Shown: piece after piece, positions 44,679 through 53,433 of the stretch | Layout of the letters: every line of letters begins with the position of its first letter | How positions within the stretch are numbered: the stretch's first letter is position 1 | Origin: Candidatus Hydrogenedentota bacterium | GTDB taxonomy: Bacteria > Hydrogenedentota > Hydrogenedentia > Hydrogenedentales > CAILVY01 | Direction of reading: 5' to 3' | Length of the DNA stretch: 64,000 nucleotides | Assembly: GCA_029565395.1 (NCBI GenBank) | Contig: JAKQOG010000074.1 | Span: forward strand, 52,144 to 116,143 | Notes under the pieces: generated by a model | Database searches by the model: none | Seen by the model: only the letters and a program-made list of their open reading frames with translations | Told to the model about the DNA's origin: nothing | Position numbers and translations under genes: made by a program

Positions 44679-45794
44679 ATGATTTTGGGATTTGACGCCC
44701 GGCTGGCAAATGCGGAAAAGCGGGCCGGGGTTGGACATTACACGGCGGAATTGTTGCGCGCCCTTGCCCCGCACATGGAGGAGGATATGTTGCGCCTCTA
44801 TTTAGATGCTGCGCCTGTCCCGGAATTTCCCCTTTCCACAAAACAAGCTGAGATTTGTGTTCTTCCTAAAAGACGGTTCTGGACGCATCGCATGTTGGGC
44901 CGGGAGTTGCGGCAACGTCCGCCGGATGTATTTTTTTCGCCGGTAACTCAGCTTCCGTTGTTCTGCCCGTGTCCTGCCATTGTAGTGGTTCATGATCTTG
45001 CCTTTTTCGATTTCGGCGGGCACTTCACGTTCCGGCAACGGCATATTGCGAGGCTTCAGGCAGGCTATGTGGCGCGTCACGCCACACATCTTATTGCGGA
45101 TAGCCAGGCCACTCTGCAGGATATTCAGCGGCTGTTGCATGTGCCTGAACATCGGGTTACGGTGGCGCCCTTGGGGTGTTCCGCGCACTTTCGACGTGCG
45201 TCAGAAGAAACCGTTCAGGGAATTCGCGCACGGTATCAGCTTCCAGACAAATTTATTTTATATGTGGGCCGCCTTCAACCGAGGAAGAATATTGCACGGT
45301 TGATAGAGGCGTTTGCCCGCGTTATTCAGAGAAGAGATGATTTGCCGCATCACCTGGTGCTCGCGGGTGACAAAGGCTGGATGGAAGGGCCGATCTATCA
45401 CGCCGCAAGAGGGTCGTCCGCGCGGGATCGAATCCACTTTTTGGGGTATGTACCGGAGGCCGACCTGCCTGGATTGATGAGTGCGGCGGAGGTTTTGGGG
45501 CTGGTGTCGTTATGGGAAGGATTCGGATTGCCGGTGGTGGAGGCCATGGCGTGCGGGACTGCCGTGATCACCTCCAATTGTTCCTCGCTGCCGGAGGTGG
45601 CGGGAAATGCCGCCGCCTTGGTGAATCCGTATGATGTGGATGACATTGCCCGCGCTTTAGAACGAGTTATTGTTGATAATGAATACCACAAGGAACTTCA
45701 GCAACGCGGATTGGTTCAGGCTGCGCGATTTACATGGGATAGCACGGCGCGCATCGTGATGGAGGCCATTAGATCGGTGTTGCCAAAGACTTGA
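44679..45794 (+). CDS. Glycosyltransferase family 4, 371 aa
   Basis: GT-B fold retaining glycosyltransferase. The N-terminal half begins ILGFDARLANAEKRAGVGHY with the acceptor-side Gly loop; the C-terminal half has FILYVGRLQPRKN and the donor-binding block SLWEGFGLPVVEAMACGTAVI. Complete by length. The start at 44679 follows GAGGAAGAGAG; the extension from 44586 is unrelated. Followed after 78 bases by a GHMP kinase on the same strand, so the pair may make a surface saccharide. Confidence 0.93.
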   Translation: MILGFDARLANAEKRAGVGHYTAELLRALAPHMEEDMLRLYLDAAPVPEFPLSTKQAEICVLPKRRFWTHRMLGRELRQRPPDVFFSPVTQLPLFCPCPAIVVVHDLAFFDFGGHFTFRQRHIARLQAGYVARHATHLIADSQATLQDIQRLLHVPEHRVTVAPLGCSAHFRRASEETVQGIRARYQLPDKFILYVGRLQPRKNIARLIEAFARVIQRRDDLPHHLVLAGDKGWMEGPIYHAARGSSARDRIHFLGYVPEADLPGLMSAAEVLGLVSLWEGFGLPVVEAMACGTAVITSNCSSLPEVAGNAAALVNPYDVDDIARALERVIVDNEYHKELQQRGLVQAARFTWDSTARIVMEAIRSVLPKT

Positions 45795-45872
45795 GGCATT
45801 TAAACGTGCTATGGTATTGACGTTTTATTGGCGCAGGATGACTTTTTCGCCGTACAAGAGAAGGAAATGCCC

Positions 45873-46928
45873 ATGACGAAGAAATTGCCGCCGAAACGAG
45901 TCATTAACGCAATGGCGCCCATTCGCATTTGCGATTTGGGCGGTTGGACCGACACGTGGTTCGCGGAACACGGCGTGGTCTTCAACATCGGCGTGTATCC
46001 CTATGCCGAGGTGCAGATCTTTGTGTCGGAAACGCCTCCCGGCAAGGAGCGGCAGATTATTATCCATGCGGAGAATTTCGGCGACCGTTATGTGCTCGAT
46101 CCCGGCCCGATTGAATATGACAAGCACCCCTTGCTCGAAGCGTCGGTTGACATCATGGAATTGCCTGAAAATCTCTCTTTTGAAATAAATTTGTATTCCA
46201 ATGCCCCGGCGGGTTGTTCCACGGGCACTTCGGCCGCGGTGAGCGTGGCGTTGCTGGGTGCGCTCGACATGCTCACGCCGGGCCGTCTCACGCCGCATGA
46301 AATCGCCAGCCGCGCGCATCGCGTGGAAACGGAAAAACTCGGCCTGCAATGCGGCATTCAGGACCAGTTGTGCTCGGCCTATGGCGGCATCTGTTTCATT
46401 GAGATGTTTAATTACCCGCACGCTTCGGTGTCGCAAATCACGGTGCCGAATTCCATCTGGTGGGAACTTGAGCGCCGCATGGTGCTGGTGTATCTCGGCC
46501 GCACGCATTCTTCCAGTGAGGTGCACGGACAGGTGATTAAGCGGCTTGACGCGAAGGACGCGGACAAATCCGCCCTCGAACCGTTGCGGCAGGCGGCGCG
46601 CAATGGAAAGAACGCCATGTACACGGGGGATTTCGATGCCTTGGGACGCGCCATGGTCATGAACACCGAAGCCCAGCAGGCGCTGCATCCCGCGCTGGTT
46701 TCCGATGCGGCCAAGGCGGTGATCGATCTGGCCAAGGAACATGGCTGCATCGGCTGGAAAGTGAATGGCGCCGGCGGAGAAGGCGGATCACTCAGTATTT
46801 TGTGCGGACAGGAGAACAGCTTGAAGCGCAGTTTCATAAAAGCGCTGCCCTCTCTGAATCCTTCATTCCGCGTGATTTCCACCTATCTGTCGCGGATGGG
46901 CCTGCGCAGTTGGGAAGAACGATGTTAA
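45873..46928 (+). CDS. GHMP sugar kinase (heptose-7-phosphate or fucokinase like), 351 aa
   Basis: GHMP-fold small-molecule kinase. The N-terminal RICDLGGWTDT is the substrate-binding start seen in D-glycero-D-manno-heptose 7-phosphate kinase (HddA) and fucokinases; the ATP loop is PAGCSTGTSAAVS; the third motif is VNGAGGEGGSLSI near the C-terminus. It would phosphorylate a sugar or heptose at C1 for nucleotide activation. The AAGGAA site favours 45873; Met 45867 is an alternative. Next gene is convergent. Confidence 0.88.
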   Translation: MTKKLPPKRVINAMAPIRICDLGGWTDTWFAEHGVVFNIGVYPYAEVQIFVSETPPGKERQIIIHAENFGDRYVLDPGPIEYDKHPLLEASVDIMELPENLSFEINLYSNAPAGCSTGTSAAVSVALLGALDMLTPGRLTPHEIASRAHRVETEKLGLQCGIQDQLCSAYGGICFIEMFNYPHASVSQITVPNSIWWELERRMVLVYLGRTHSSSEVHGQVIKRLDAKDADKSALEPLRQAARNGKNAMYTGDFDALGRAMVMNTEAQQALHPALVSDAAKAVIDLAKEHGCIGWKVNGAGGEGGSLSILCGQENSLKRSFIKALPSLNPSFRVISTYLSRMGLRSWEERC

Positions 46929-46934
46929 GCCATT

Positions 46935-48143
46935 TTACAGCCCATTTTCCGCGTACCGCTGCACAGCTTCCCATGTAACGATCAGGGCGCGTTCAATGCA
47001 TTCCGCATTCATGATATTCCAATGGTCCAGGCGCGTGTGGTAATAGCGGGGCGGTGCGGGATCCATTCCGACAAGCGCCGCTGACGGAATCCCTGCTTGT
47101 GTGAATGCCGTGGCATCGGATGAGCCTGCGTATATAGTGCTGTATTTCAAGTGAATTCCGTGGACCGCACCGGCTCTCTGCAGCAGCGCACAGAGTTTTT
47201 CATCATGCCGCACCAGGCCATTCATGTCGCGATTCATAACGACAAGATGTTCCGTATCCCGGAAGGTGTCCAGAACAATCACGGCGGTGGGAAGCGCCGT
47301 TAATTCATCGGCATGTTTTTTTACAAAGGCTTTAGCGCCGCGAAGCCCCCCTTCTTCCGATCCTGCGCTGAGGCACCACACTTCCGTGTTGTCAAAACGG
47401 ATCCCGGATTCATGTAGATGCTTTAAGAGCGCGGTGGCTGTAAATACACCCGTCAAATTATCATTCGCCCCTGGCGCTACCACAGAGAACCGGGTATAGA
47501 ACAACGCAAGAATTGAGGAGGGCAGAAATGCGAGTTGCAACCATTCCAGTGTGTGCCAAAGTTGGGGGATATGCAGTTCCATCGTTGCACCGAGGACGAC
47601 ATTGGTTAGATTCAGCACTACAAGATACAGCACCCCCCCTATGGCCCACGCGCTGACAATAAGCAACACCCAACGGCCCATAAGATTGTACCGCATTTCA
47701 TACGCGGCATCGATGTGGCCGCTTACGATAATTCGCCGCTTTGCTTCACCGGAAGCGCGCCGGATCGCATATACATTGTGCGAGGTCCGCTTCGGGAAAA
47801 AAGGATCCAGCACTTGACGATAGAGCAGGAATTCGCTCACGGCAACGGATGCGCCCAGCGCCGCGGCGATGAACGCCAATAGTGGGAAAAAGGCGAACAG
47901 CAGCATGGAAATGATCAATAGGCTTCCGGTAACCGGCATGAAACCCATGAAGGCTTTCGGAGCGAGTTGGAAGGATTCCAGATGTGTCTCATCCGCATAT
48001 TCTTTTATTTCTTGAAGCACATGTTCCTGGGCTTGGCGTTCGCCGTCACTTCCAGGATCGCGCGGACCAAAGGTTTCGATCACGTGCCGCGTGTTATCAA
48101 TTACGTACTGTGCCGCGGATTGAATCCATTCCATCGTTGCCAT
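46935..48143 (-). CDS. M28-family zinc peptidase with membrane segments, 402 aa
   Basis: Zinc aminopeptidase or carboxypeptidase-like M28 domain. Zinc ligands are visible in order: SGHID (His), GANDN (Asp), GSEEGG (Glu pair), DTFRD (Asp) and YYHTRLDHW (His). Two blocks of hydrophobic helices interrupt the catalytic domain (about residues 66-105 and 152-215), so the enzyme is membrane-bound. There is no signal peptide at the start. The function of the membrane form is unclear; it might process lipoproteins or peptides at the membrane. Confidence 0.85.
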   Translation of the reverse strand: MATMEWIQSAAQYVIDNTRHVIETFGPRDPGSDGERQAQEHVLQEIKEYADETHLESFQLAPKAFMGFMPVTGSLLIISMLLFAFFPLLAFIAAALGASVAVSEFLLYRQVLDPFFPKRTSHNVYAIRRASGEAKRRIIVSGHIDAAYEMRYNLMGRWVLLIVSAWAIGGVLYLVVLNLTNVVLGATMELHIPQLWHTLEWLQLAFLPSSILALFYTRFSVVAPGANDNLTGVFTATALLKHLHESGIRFDNTEVWCLSAGSEEGGLRGAKAFVKKHADELTALPTAVIVLDTFRDTEHLVVMNRDMNGLVRHDEKLCALLQRAGAVHGIHLKYSTIYAGSSDATAFTQAGIPSAALVGMDPAPPRYYHTRLDHWNIMNAECIERALIVTWEAVQRYAENGL

Positions 48144-48188
48144 CGTTTGCCCTTTCTGGTGTTTCCCGTATGGGGTTTTTAGTTCATG

Positions 48189-50585
48189 TCAGGGCGTTTT
48201 TTTAATCAGCCATACTTCACCCACCTGGCATCCGCGGCCGTTGCCCCTGCGGCCCGGGGCCTGTGTCCAGGACAGAGTGAGCTTCCCTCCGGAAGTGGCT
48301 TCCTTGGGAATATCAAATTCCAGTGGGCGGATGGGATAGGGTTTGTCTTGATAGGGATGAATTTCATATTGGCCGTTCGCCATGAGGCGCATTTTAATCT
48401 CAAAATTGTCCCCGGAATATGCCACACGCACTTTGTATTCCCCGCGCGGGTCTAGTCCTTCATACTGCAACCGCAGCGGGGAGTCATAGCGCGTCTCGGC
48501 ATAGCCGGTCCAGGCCAATTTGCGGCCGGGTTCATATTCCCGGCCCATCAAGGGCGTTTCGCGGAATTCTGGATCGGACGTCCTATCGGGCTCGCGCACC
48601 AAGTGGGGCTGCTGCGTCACAAAGCCCAGATTATCGTAAAATCCGCCGGGGCCGGGATTAATCCAGTTCACGATGGCGGAAATTCCAGACATTTTCTCTG
48701 AGTCACCGGCTTGGCGCAATTCCGCAAACCGTTTTTCCAGCCAGGGGCGATCATTTAGCGGCGTATCAATCAGATCCAGATTGGCGCCGCGGTCTACATG
48801 GATGGCCTTGTATCGGGGGACGCTCAACTGCATGCGGATGCTCTGGTACAGCGCTTCCGCCAGTTCGAATACCCGCGCGCGCAAGTCCTGCGCCACCGGT
48901 TCCAACATGGCGCGATTTAAAATCTTTTCCGCCTCGTTCATGGCCCGGTTTGCGCCCAGCATGGGTGCTTGCCGCAACACATCCATGGCCCGTTGTTCGA
49001 GTTCGGTTTCATAGGCATAGCGGCGCGCGTTATATGCGTCGTAATAGGCGCGGTAAAGGGCCTGTTGGAACCGCCAATTCAGCAAAACCTGCGGCGATGC
49101 CGAGCATTCCATTGTTTGAAACTGCTCCAATGTGCTGAAGATGCCTTTGTTGGTCAGAATCGGTCCGCGCCAATTTTGTTCAAGCCCCAAGATGCCCTGC
49201 GCGAAGGTGTCCTCATACGAGAGTCCGATAAAGTAGCGTGCATATTGACGGAGGACCTCCATCACGGAAACATCAGGATCCCAGCCTAGGCTGCTCCAGA
49301 TGATTTTATTCACATCGTCATTGCAGCCTTCGGAATACGTGATGAAGCCGCAGGTATAGTCGTCATAGGCGCGGATGATGTCGGCAAAGTTCGTGGGGCG
49401 GGGGTTGATTACCTCGCGCTGCTCGGTGATGGCATAGACCGTATCCCAGTCCGGCACGGGGAACTGGCATTGCACGCTGTGTGTGATGTCGGGATAATGG
49501 CGGATGGGATATTGCGGTGGGACCGCCTGCCTAAGTTCAGGGAGCGTCAGACGGTTCTGCGGGCCGAATACAATGCCGGTTAACCATGTGGGCTGTTGCT
49601 TTTGGAGCAGCCCCAGCAATTCATTAATTCCATCAAGGTTGAAGCCCTGCATAGACACCCACATCTGGGCTTTCGGATGGGCTTTATGCAAAGTGACTGT
49701 AGCCTTTTCGAGGAAGTCCACCAAATCCTTGGGCACAAGATGGCCGGGGTCGCCGGAAGGCACCATGATGGCGTCCACGCGCGGGAGCTTCGATAAAACG
49801 CTCTCCCATTCCGTTAATGCGGTTTCGATGGTCGCGGGCTTCTCATAATTCACGCCAATGGCCGGATACCAAATCCATACATCGAGGCCGTATTCATTGG
49901 CGAGCCGCGACATGTGCGCCATCATGTCAATCTGCGGCATCACGAAATGCGGACTGTCTGCATCGTCGTCGGTGCGTGGCGGGAGTAATTCGACCGTATT
50001 CGTGCCAAACACCGCCAAATCGCGGAAGTATTGCTCCCACATCGGCACGGTCCAGCCGTCATACGAATTCACCTTGGGACGGTAACCAAGCTGGTGACCA
50101 CGCAGGGGGTACTTGGGAGCAGTGGCAATGTCCAGGGCTGCCGGTATTCGTACCACATTCTTCTCCATGCGCAATTCACGCAATAGGCGGCCCACGCCGA
50201 ACAAAACCCCGCGCGCGTCCGTACCAGCCACGAGCACTACACGGTTATCCATGACACGAATTTGGTAAGCCTCGGCGGCCTGGGTCGGGTTGATGGCGTC
50301 TGCATAATTGGCCGCCAGCGCCTTTAATTGCTGTGCAGGCCCCACCGCCACCACGGGTATATTTTCTGCGGGCATGGCATGCGCCTCTGCCCAGCGAATC
50401 CGCGATCGCTTTTCCACCTCGTCCAGCAGCATGTCCACGGCCTTGCGTTCCGGTCCCGAAAGATCTTCCGGTGTCACCAGCACCGCCTGACTCAACTCCA
50501 ATTCCGCCGCAGTATCGGGCGTGACCGGTGCGCCACCTGTGGTGGCGGCAAGAAACGCTAATCCCAATGCAATCGTCCCAAGCAT
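48189..50585 (-). CDS. Large glycoside hydrolase-like protein (alpha-glucuronidase / hexosaminidase N-domain type), 798 aa
   Basis: A signal-like N-terminus is followed by an alpha/beta domain typical of the N-terminal part of GH67 and GH20 enzymes (AYQIRVMDNRVVLVAGTDARG, then VLFGVGRLLRELR), then a TIM-barrel-like core beginning KYPLRGHQLGY with FGTNTVELLPPR and LDVWIWYPAIG. The C-terminal 130 residues look like a carbohydrate-binding beta domain. I cannot name the catalytic acids. A polysaccharide-degrading role fits the surrounding sulfatases. The start is followed by a plausible signal peptide. Confidence 0.78.
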   Translation of the reverse strand: MLGTIALGLAFLAATTGGAPVTPDTAAELELSQAVLVTPEDLSGPERKAVDMLLDEVEKRSRIRWAEAHAMPAENIPVVAVGPAQQLKALAANYADAINPTQAAEAYQIRVMDNRVVLVAGTDARGVLFGVGRLLRELRMEKNVVRIPAALDIATAPKYPLRGHQLGYRPKVNSYDGWTVPMWEQYFRDLAVFGTNTVELLPPRTDDDADSPHFVMPQIDMMAHMSRLANEYGLDVWIWYPAIGVNYEKPATIETALTEWESVLSKLPRVDAIMVPSGDPGHLVPKDLVDFLEKATVTLHKAHPKAQMWVSMQGFNLDGINELLGLLQKQQPTWLTGIVFGPQNRLTLPELRQAVPPQYPIRHYPDITHSVQCQFPVPDWDTVYAITEQREVINPRPTNFADIIRAYDDYTCGFITYSEGCNDDVNKIIWSSLGWDPDVSVMEVLRQYARYFIGLSYEDTFAQGILGLEQNWRGPILTNKGIFSTLEQFQTMECSASPQVLLNWRFQQALYRAYYDAYNARRYAYETELEQRAMDVLRQAPMLGANRAMNEAEKILNRAMLEPVAQDLRARVFELAEALYQSIRMQLSVPRYKAIHVDRGANLDLIDTPLNDRPWLEKRFAELRQAGDSEKMSGISAIVNWINPGPGGFYDNLGFVTQQPHLVREPDRTSDPEFRETPLMGREYEPGRKLAWTGYAETRYDSPLRLQYEGLDPRGEYKVRVAYSGDNFEIKMRLMANGQYEIHPYQDKPYPIRPLEFDIPKEATSGGKLTLSWTQAPGRRGNGRGCQVGEVWLIKKTP

Positions 50586-51061
50586 CTTCTCTCTCCTCGA
50601 ATGCCGATTTTGATACCAGCATTGTTGCGCATCTTAATATCGGAATACAAAACCGATTGTTTTGCGATCCGGACACACGGTATACCCTGCGGAATTACAA
50701 CGATGACAGTATAAACGCACCTCTTGTTCATTCCTCATTAGTAGCTCCCATCTCCAGGTGGGAGTTCTTTCCAATTATGATTGATGCAATATTTAAAAGA
50801 ACTCCCACCTGGAGGGTCTGTCGATTTAATCCCCAAAACACTCCGAAAGAGGATTTCGAGGGCATCAAAAATGTCTCCTGGCTTACTGATCGTTGAATCT
50901 GGGGCATTCTGCGAAAGCGATTTTTTCCGTATGCCGTAACAATGCTATTAAATCGACAGACCCTGGAGATGGGAGCTACTATCCAAGCATTTTCTTAGTC
51001 ATGCCCCAGTCAGTTTTACAAACGCATATCGCGAAGAAGGAAAAACCAACTCGAAAAAACC
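50586..51061. other. Gene-free region carrying the three-way inverted repeat structure
   Basis: Neither strand has a supported coding frame. The centre (50739-50981) is occupied by three interlocking perfect inverted repeats, described separately. Confidence 0.6.
50739..50981. repeat. Three interlocking perfect inverted repeats (three-way junction)
   Basis: Pair 1: 50739-50757 with 50963-50981 (19 bp, perfect). Pair 2: 50753-50770 with 50796-50813 (18 bp, perfect, 25-base loop). Pair 3: 50814-50830 with 50947-50963 (17 bp, perfect, 116-base loop). Adjacent pairs share a few junction bases, so the single strand folds as a closed three-way junction with arms P1, P2 and P3. The arms contain related words (CTCCCATCTCCAG, CTCCCACCTGGAG). 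Confidence 0.85.
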
Positions 51062-51427
51062 TTACCCGAAAATTGGTTTTTCGAAAAGTTGCCCGCAATA
51101 AAGGCATTTGGCGTGTTTGGAATTATTGATCCGGTTGCAGGAGGGGCATTGCACCGCCTGGGCTGTGATTTGGCCGTCCGCGCGGCCATCGCGCAGATCA
51201 ATTTCACGCGCCATCTGTTCCAGTTCCTGATCGGTCAAACGAAGCTTGGTGCGTAATAATTCCCATAGCGCCTGATTCAGCAAGGCCAGTTTTGCCACGT
51301 CCTGCGAAAGGTCCCTCACCGCGGTGCGCAATGAAAGAACATCATTTAGTTGCGTGGTCCGCGCCGCCCGCCAACTTTCCATGCCTTCCGCTTCACTGCT
51401 TATGCCCGATAACCACATGCCACTCAT
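51062..51427 (-). CDS. Helical protein with C-terminal zinc ribbon, 121 aa
   Basis: No named family recognised. The first 90 residues are helical and partly coiled-coil-like (LSLRTAVRDLSQDVAKLALLNQALWELL); the last 30 form a zinc ribbon with CPSC and CLYC knuckles (about residues 93-112). Such helical plus zinc-ribbon proteins are often protein- or nucleic-acid-binding adaptors, but no function can be assigned. GGGAGA upstream supports the start. Confidence 0.7.
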   Translation of the reverse strand: MSGMWLSGISSEAEGMESWRAARTTQLNDVLSLRTAVRDLSQDVAKLALLNQALWELLRTKLRLTDQELEQMAREIDLRDGRADGQITAQAVQCPSCNRINNSKHAKCLYCGQLFEKPIFG

Positions 51428-52070
51428 GGTTCATTCTCCCTGTATGTGTTCCTCACTCTATTCTACACCCAACCCTGTGTTAATATTCATCAATATAGCA
51501 TTTTCGCAAGAGAGGGTGGATTGTATTGCCTTGATACGAACCCTTTGTGCTTTAATTCCATCCCGTCATTCCTGAGCAGGGGGCCTTCCCAAAAGCATAC
51601 TCGCAATTTCAAACACGATCCATAGCACTGCAAGCGCAAAAGAATGTGGCCCAGGGCAAGCGAAGCGATGCCCTGGGTAAATAGTTTCTCCAAAGAATCA
51701 GTCCCGAAGGGCCGAAAGAAAAACATCATTCCATTTTTGGAAGCCTTCTGCACGGGGATGACGGATGTGGCGGGAATGACAAGGAAGAGCGCGGGGATGG
51801 CAGTGAAGGGGCGCAGGGATGCTGGATGTGTCTTGAGTGCAGTATAAATATAATTTCTGCATATGTTTACCCGTCTTGCCACGATTCAAATCCAGAAAGG
51901 TATCATCCCCAGTTTTTAGTGAATAGAGCTATTGACTCAAAAACATATCTATAGTAGTCTCTTCTTATGCGTTGTCCTTTGTACATATGTTTCCTAGCCG
52001 TTTTAATTAAAAACCAGCAACAGACCTTTTGGGGCGAATTTCCGGGATATTTCAATAAAAGGAGGTGAAA
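51428..52070. other. Gene-free region, 643 bp
   Basis: No supported coding frame; the antisense frames at 51490-51890 have no ribosome site. It holds a 9-bp-arm hairpin at 51650-51677 and becomes AT-rich toward the start of the next gene, with a strong AAAGGAGG ribosome site at its end. Confidence 0.6.
51650..51677. repeat. Small palindromic hairpin unit
   Basis: Arms CCCAGGGCA (51650-51658) and TGCCCTGGG (51669-51677) are perfect reverse complements with a 10-base loop. Not followed by a T-run, so probably a REP-like intergenic unit rather than a terminator. Confidence 0.55.
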
Positions 52071-53411
52071 ATGTTCTTTCGCTGCACAAGCACGACCATA
52101 GCCATAGTTCTTATTTCTACTGTCTGTATGTCGTGTAAGCCTAAATCGATGATAATTGGACCAACAAAACCGATAAGTTTGAGCGGAAAGGCGCAAGGGG
52201 GTGAGCTAATTCTTATAGGTCCACTAGATCGTTGCGCAGAACGGATTACTCTTGTTACAACACCCGGTATGCCTGCAGAAGAGGCTCTAGCCTTATTTTC
52301 AAATATGGCAAAAAATAGCACCAGGTTTACAGAACGAAACGGAGAGTTGATCTTTGAAGACAAAGAACTAAAAACTATACCTGGTGATATGGCATTTGGA
52401 GGTACGGAAAAGGGTTTTAATATTCCGCCAGCACTGATGAATTTATCTGGATACTATTGTCAAGAAACCAATGACATAAAATTATTTTGGGAAAATCCAT
52501 CCACTGGTTGCTATGATAAGATAGCTATTAATGAACATGGACTACGAGCTCGAACAATATCTGGTGCTGCTGAGAAATGTACTATAGAATGCGAAAGAAG
52601 CAGCCATAAAGTAATCGAAAATGTAAATAATATTGATTTTGTTGCCATAGGATATAAAGGTGATACTCCTTCATATCCTGCATCGTTAAAATTATCACCA
52701 TGTATTCAAGAAGAAATTGCTGCTCTACCATTCATTGATGGATTGGCGCCCAACTGGACAAGATGGGGACTTGATGTCAAGAGCGGCATGGGTCTTGAAT
52801 TATCAGAGGCTGAAAAAGACGATGTGATTAACGCTATGATACAAAAGCGAGCAATGGATGGTAACACCAAGCATGATGGAACGGAGAGGTACTATAATTA
52901 TTTCATGAAGCCAGAAGATAAACCCATAATGCAGAGAATCTTTTGTGGTATAAAAGGAAACAAAGAATCGGGGTTATGCCGCCGGTTCATTGGTTTGTTT
53001 TCCGGACATACCTATCGCGTATATACCCGAATGAACACGTTGAATATGGATGTTGCAAAAGGGAATTGGTCTTTTTCATTTCATGCCGCCCATGAAGGAA
53101 CAACAAACACTAAACTCACACCAGATCAAATGGCAGGAAATGCAACGCTTCCCGATGGCAGCAAAGGCAAAGATGCCGGTCTCGTGGCACGCTTTTCTTC
53201 ATACACTTCCGCTACGAATAATCAATGGCTAAAAGTTCAAACGGGTCCATTTCCTCTTCCTGAACGAATTAGTGATATCACCCTCCCTGATGGAGTAACT
53301 TCTATAACGGTTTGGTTCCGTATAGAATCAGACACGGCAATGGATGTTGCTACGGATTGGATTGCACTTGAGGATTTGACCTGCGCCAATGCGTTAGCCA
53401 ACAAGAGTTAG
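52071..53411 (+). CDS. Uncharacterised AT-rich candidate lipoprotein, 446 aa
   Basis: An N-terminal hydrophobic segment ends in MSCKP, close to a lipobox, suggesting a lipoprotein. The remaining sequence contains no motif I recognise: mixed alpha/beta composition, ten or so cysteines spread unevenly, and a C-terminal beta-rich portion (TYRVYTRMNTLNMDVAKG, then SITVWFRIESDTAMDVATDW) that may be a carbohydrate-binding-like sandwich. The base and codon composition is clearly more AT-rich than the genes on either side, a sign of horizontal acquisition. The start is chosen as the ATG 6 bases after AAAGGAGG. Confidence 0.75.
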   Translation: MFFRCTSTTIAIVLISTVCMSCKPKSMIIGPTKPISLSGKAQGGELILIGPLDRCAERITLVTTPGMPAEEALALFSNMAKNSTRFTERNGELIFEDKELKTIPGDMAFGGTEKGFNIPPALMNLSGYYCQETNDIKLFWENPSTGCYDKIAINEHGLRARTISGAAEKCTIECERSSHKVIENVNNIDFVAIGYKGDTPSYPASLKLSPCIQEEIAALPFIDGLAPNWTRWGLDVKSGMGLELSEAEKDDVINAMIQKRAMDGNTKHDGTERYYNYFMKPEDKPIMQRIFCGIKGNKESGLCRRFIGLFSGHTYRVYTRMNTLNMDVAKGNWSFSFHAAHEGTTNTKLTPDQMAGNATLPDGSKGKDAGLVARFSSYTSATNNQWLKVQTGPFPLPERISDITLPDGVTSITVWFRIESDTAMDVATDWIALEDLTCANALANKS

Positions 53412-53433
53412 AACACCTAAACCAGAAATGTAT

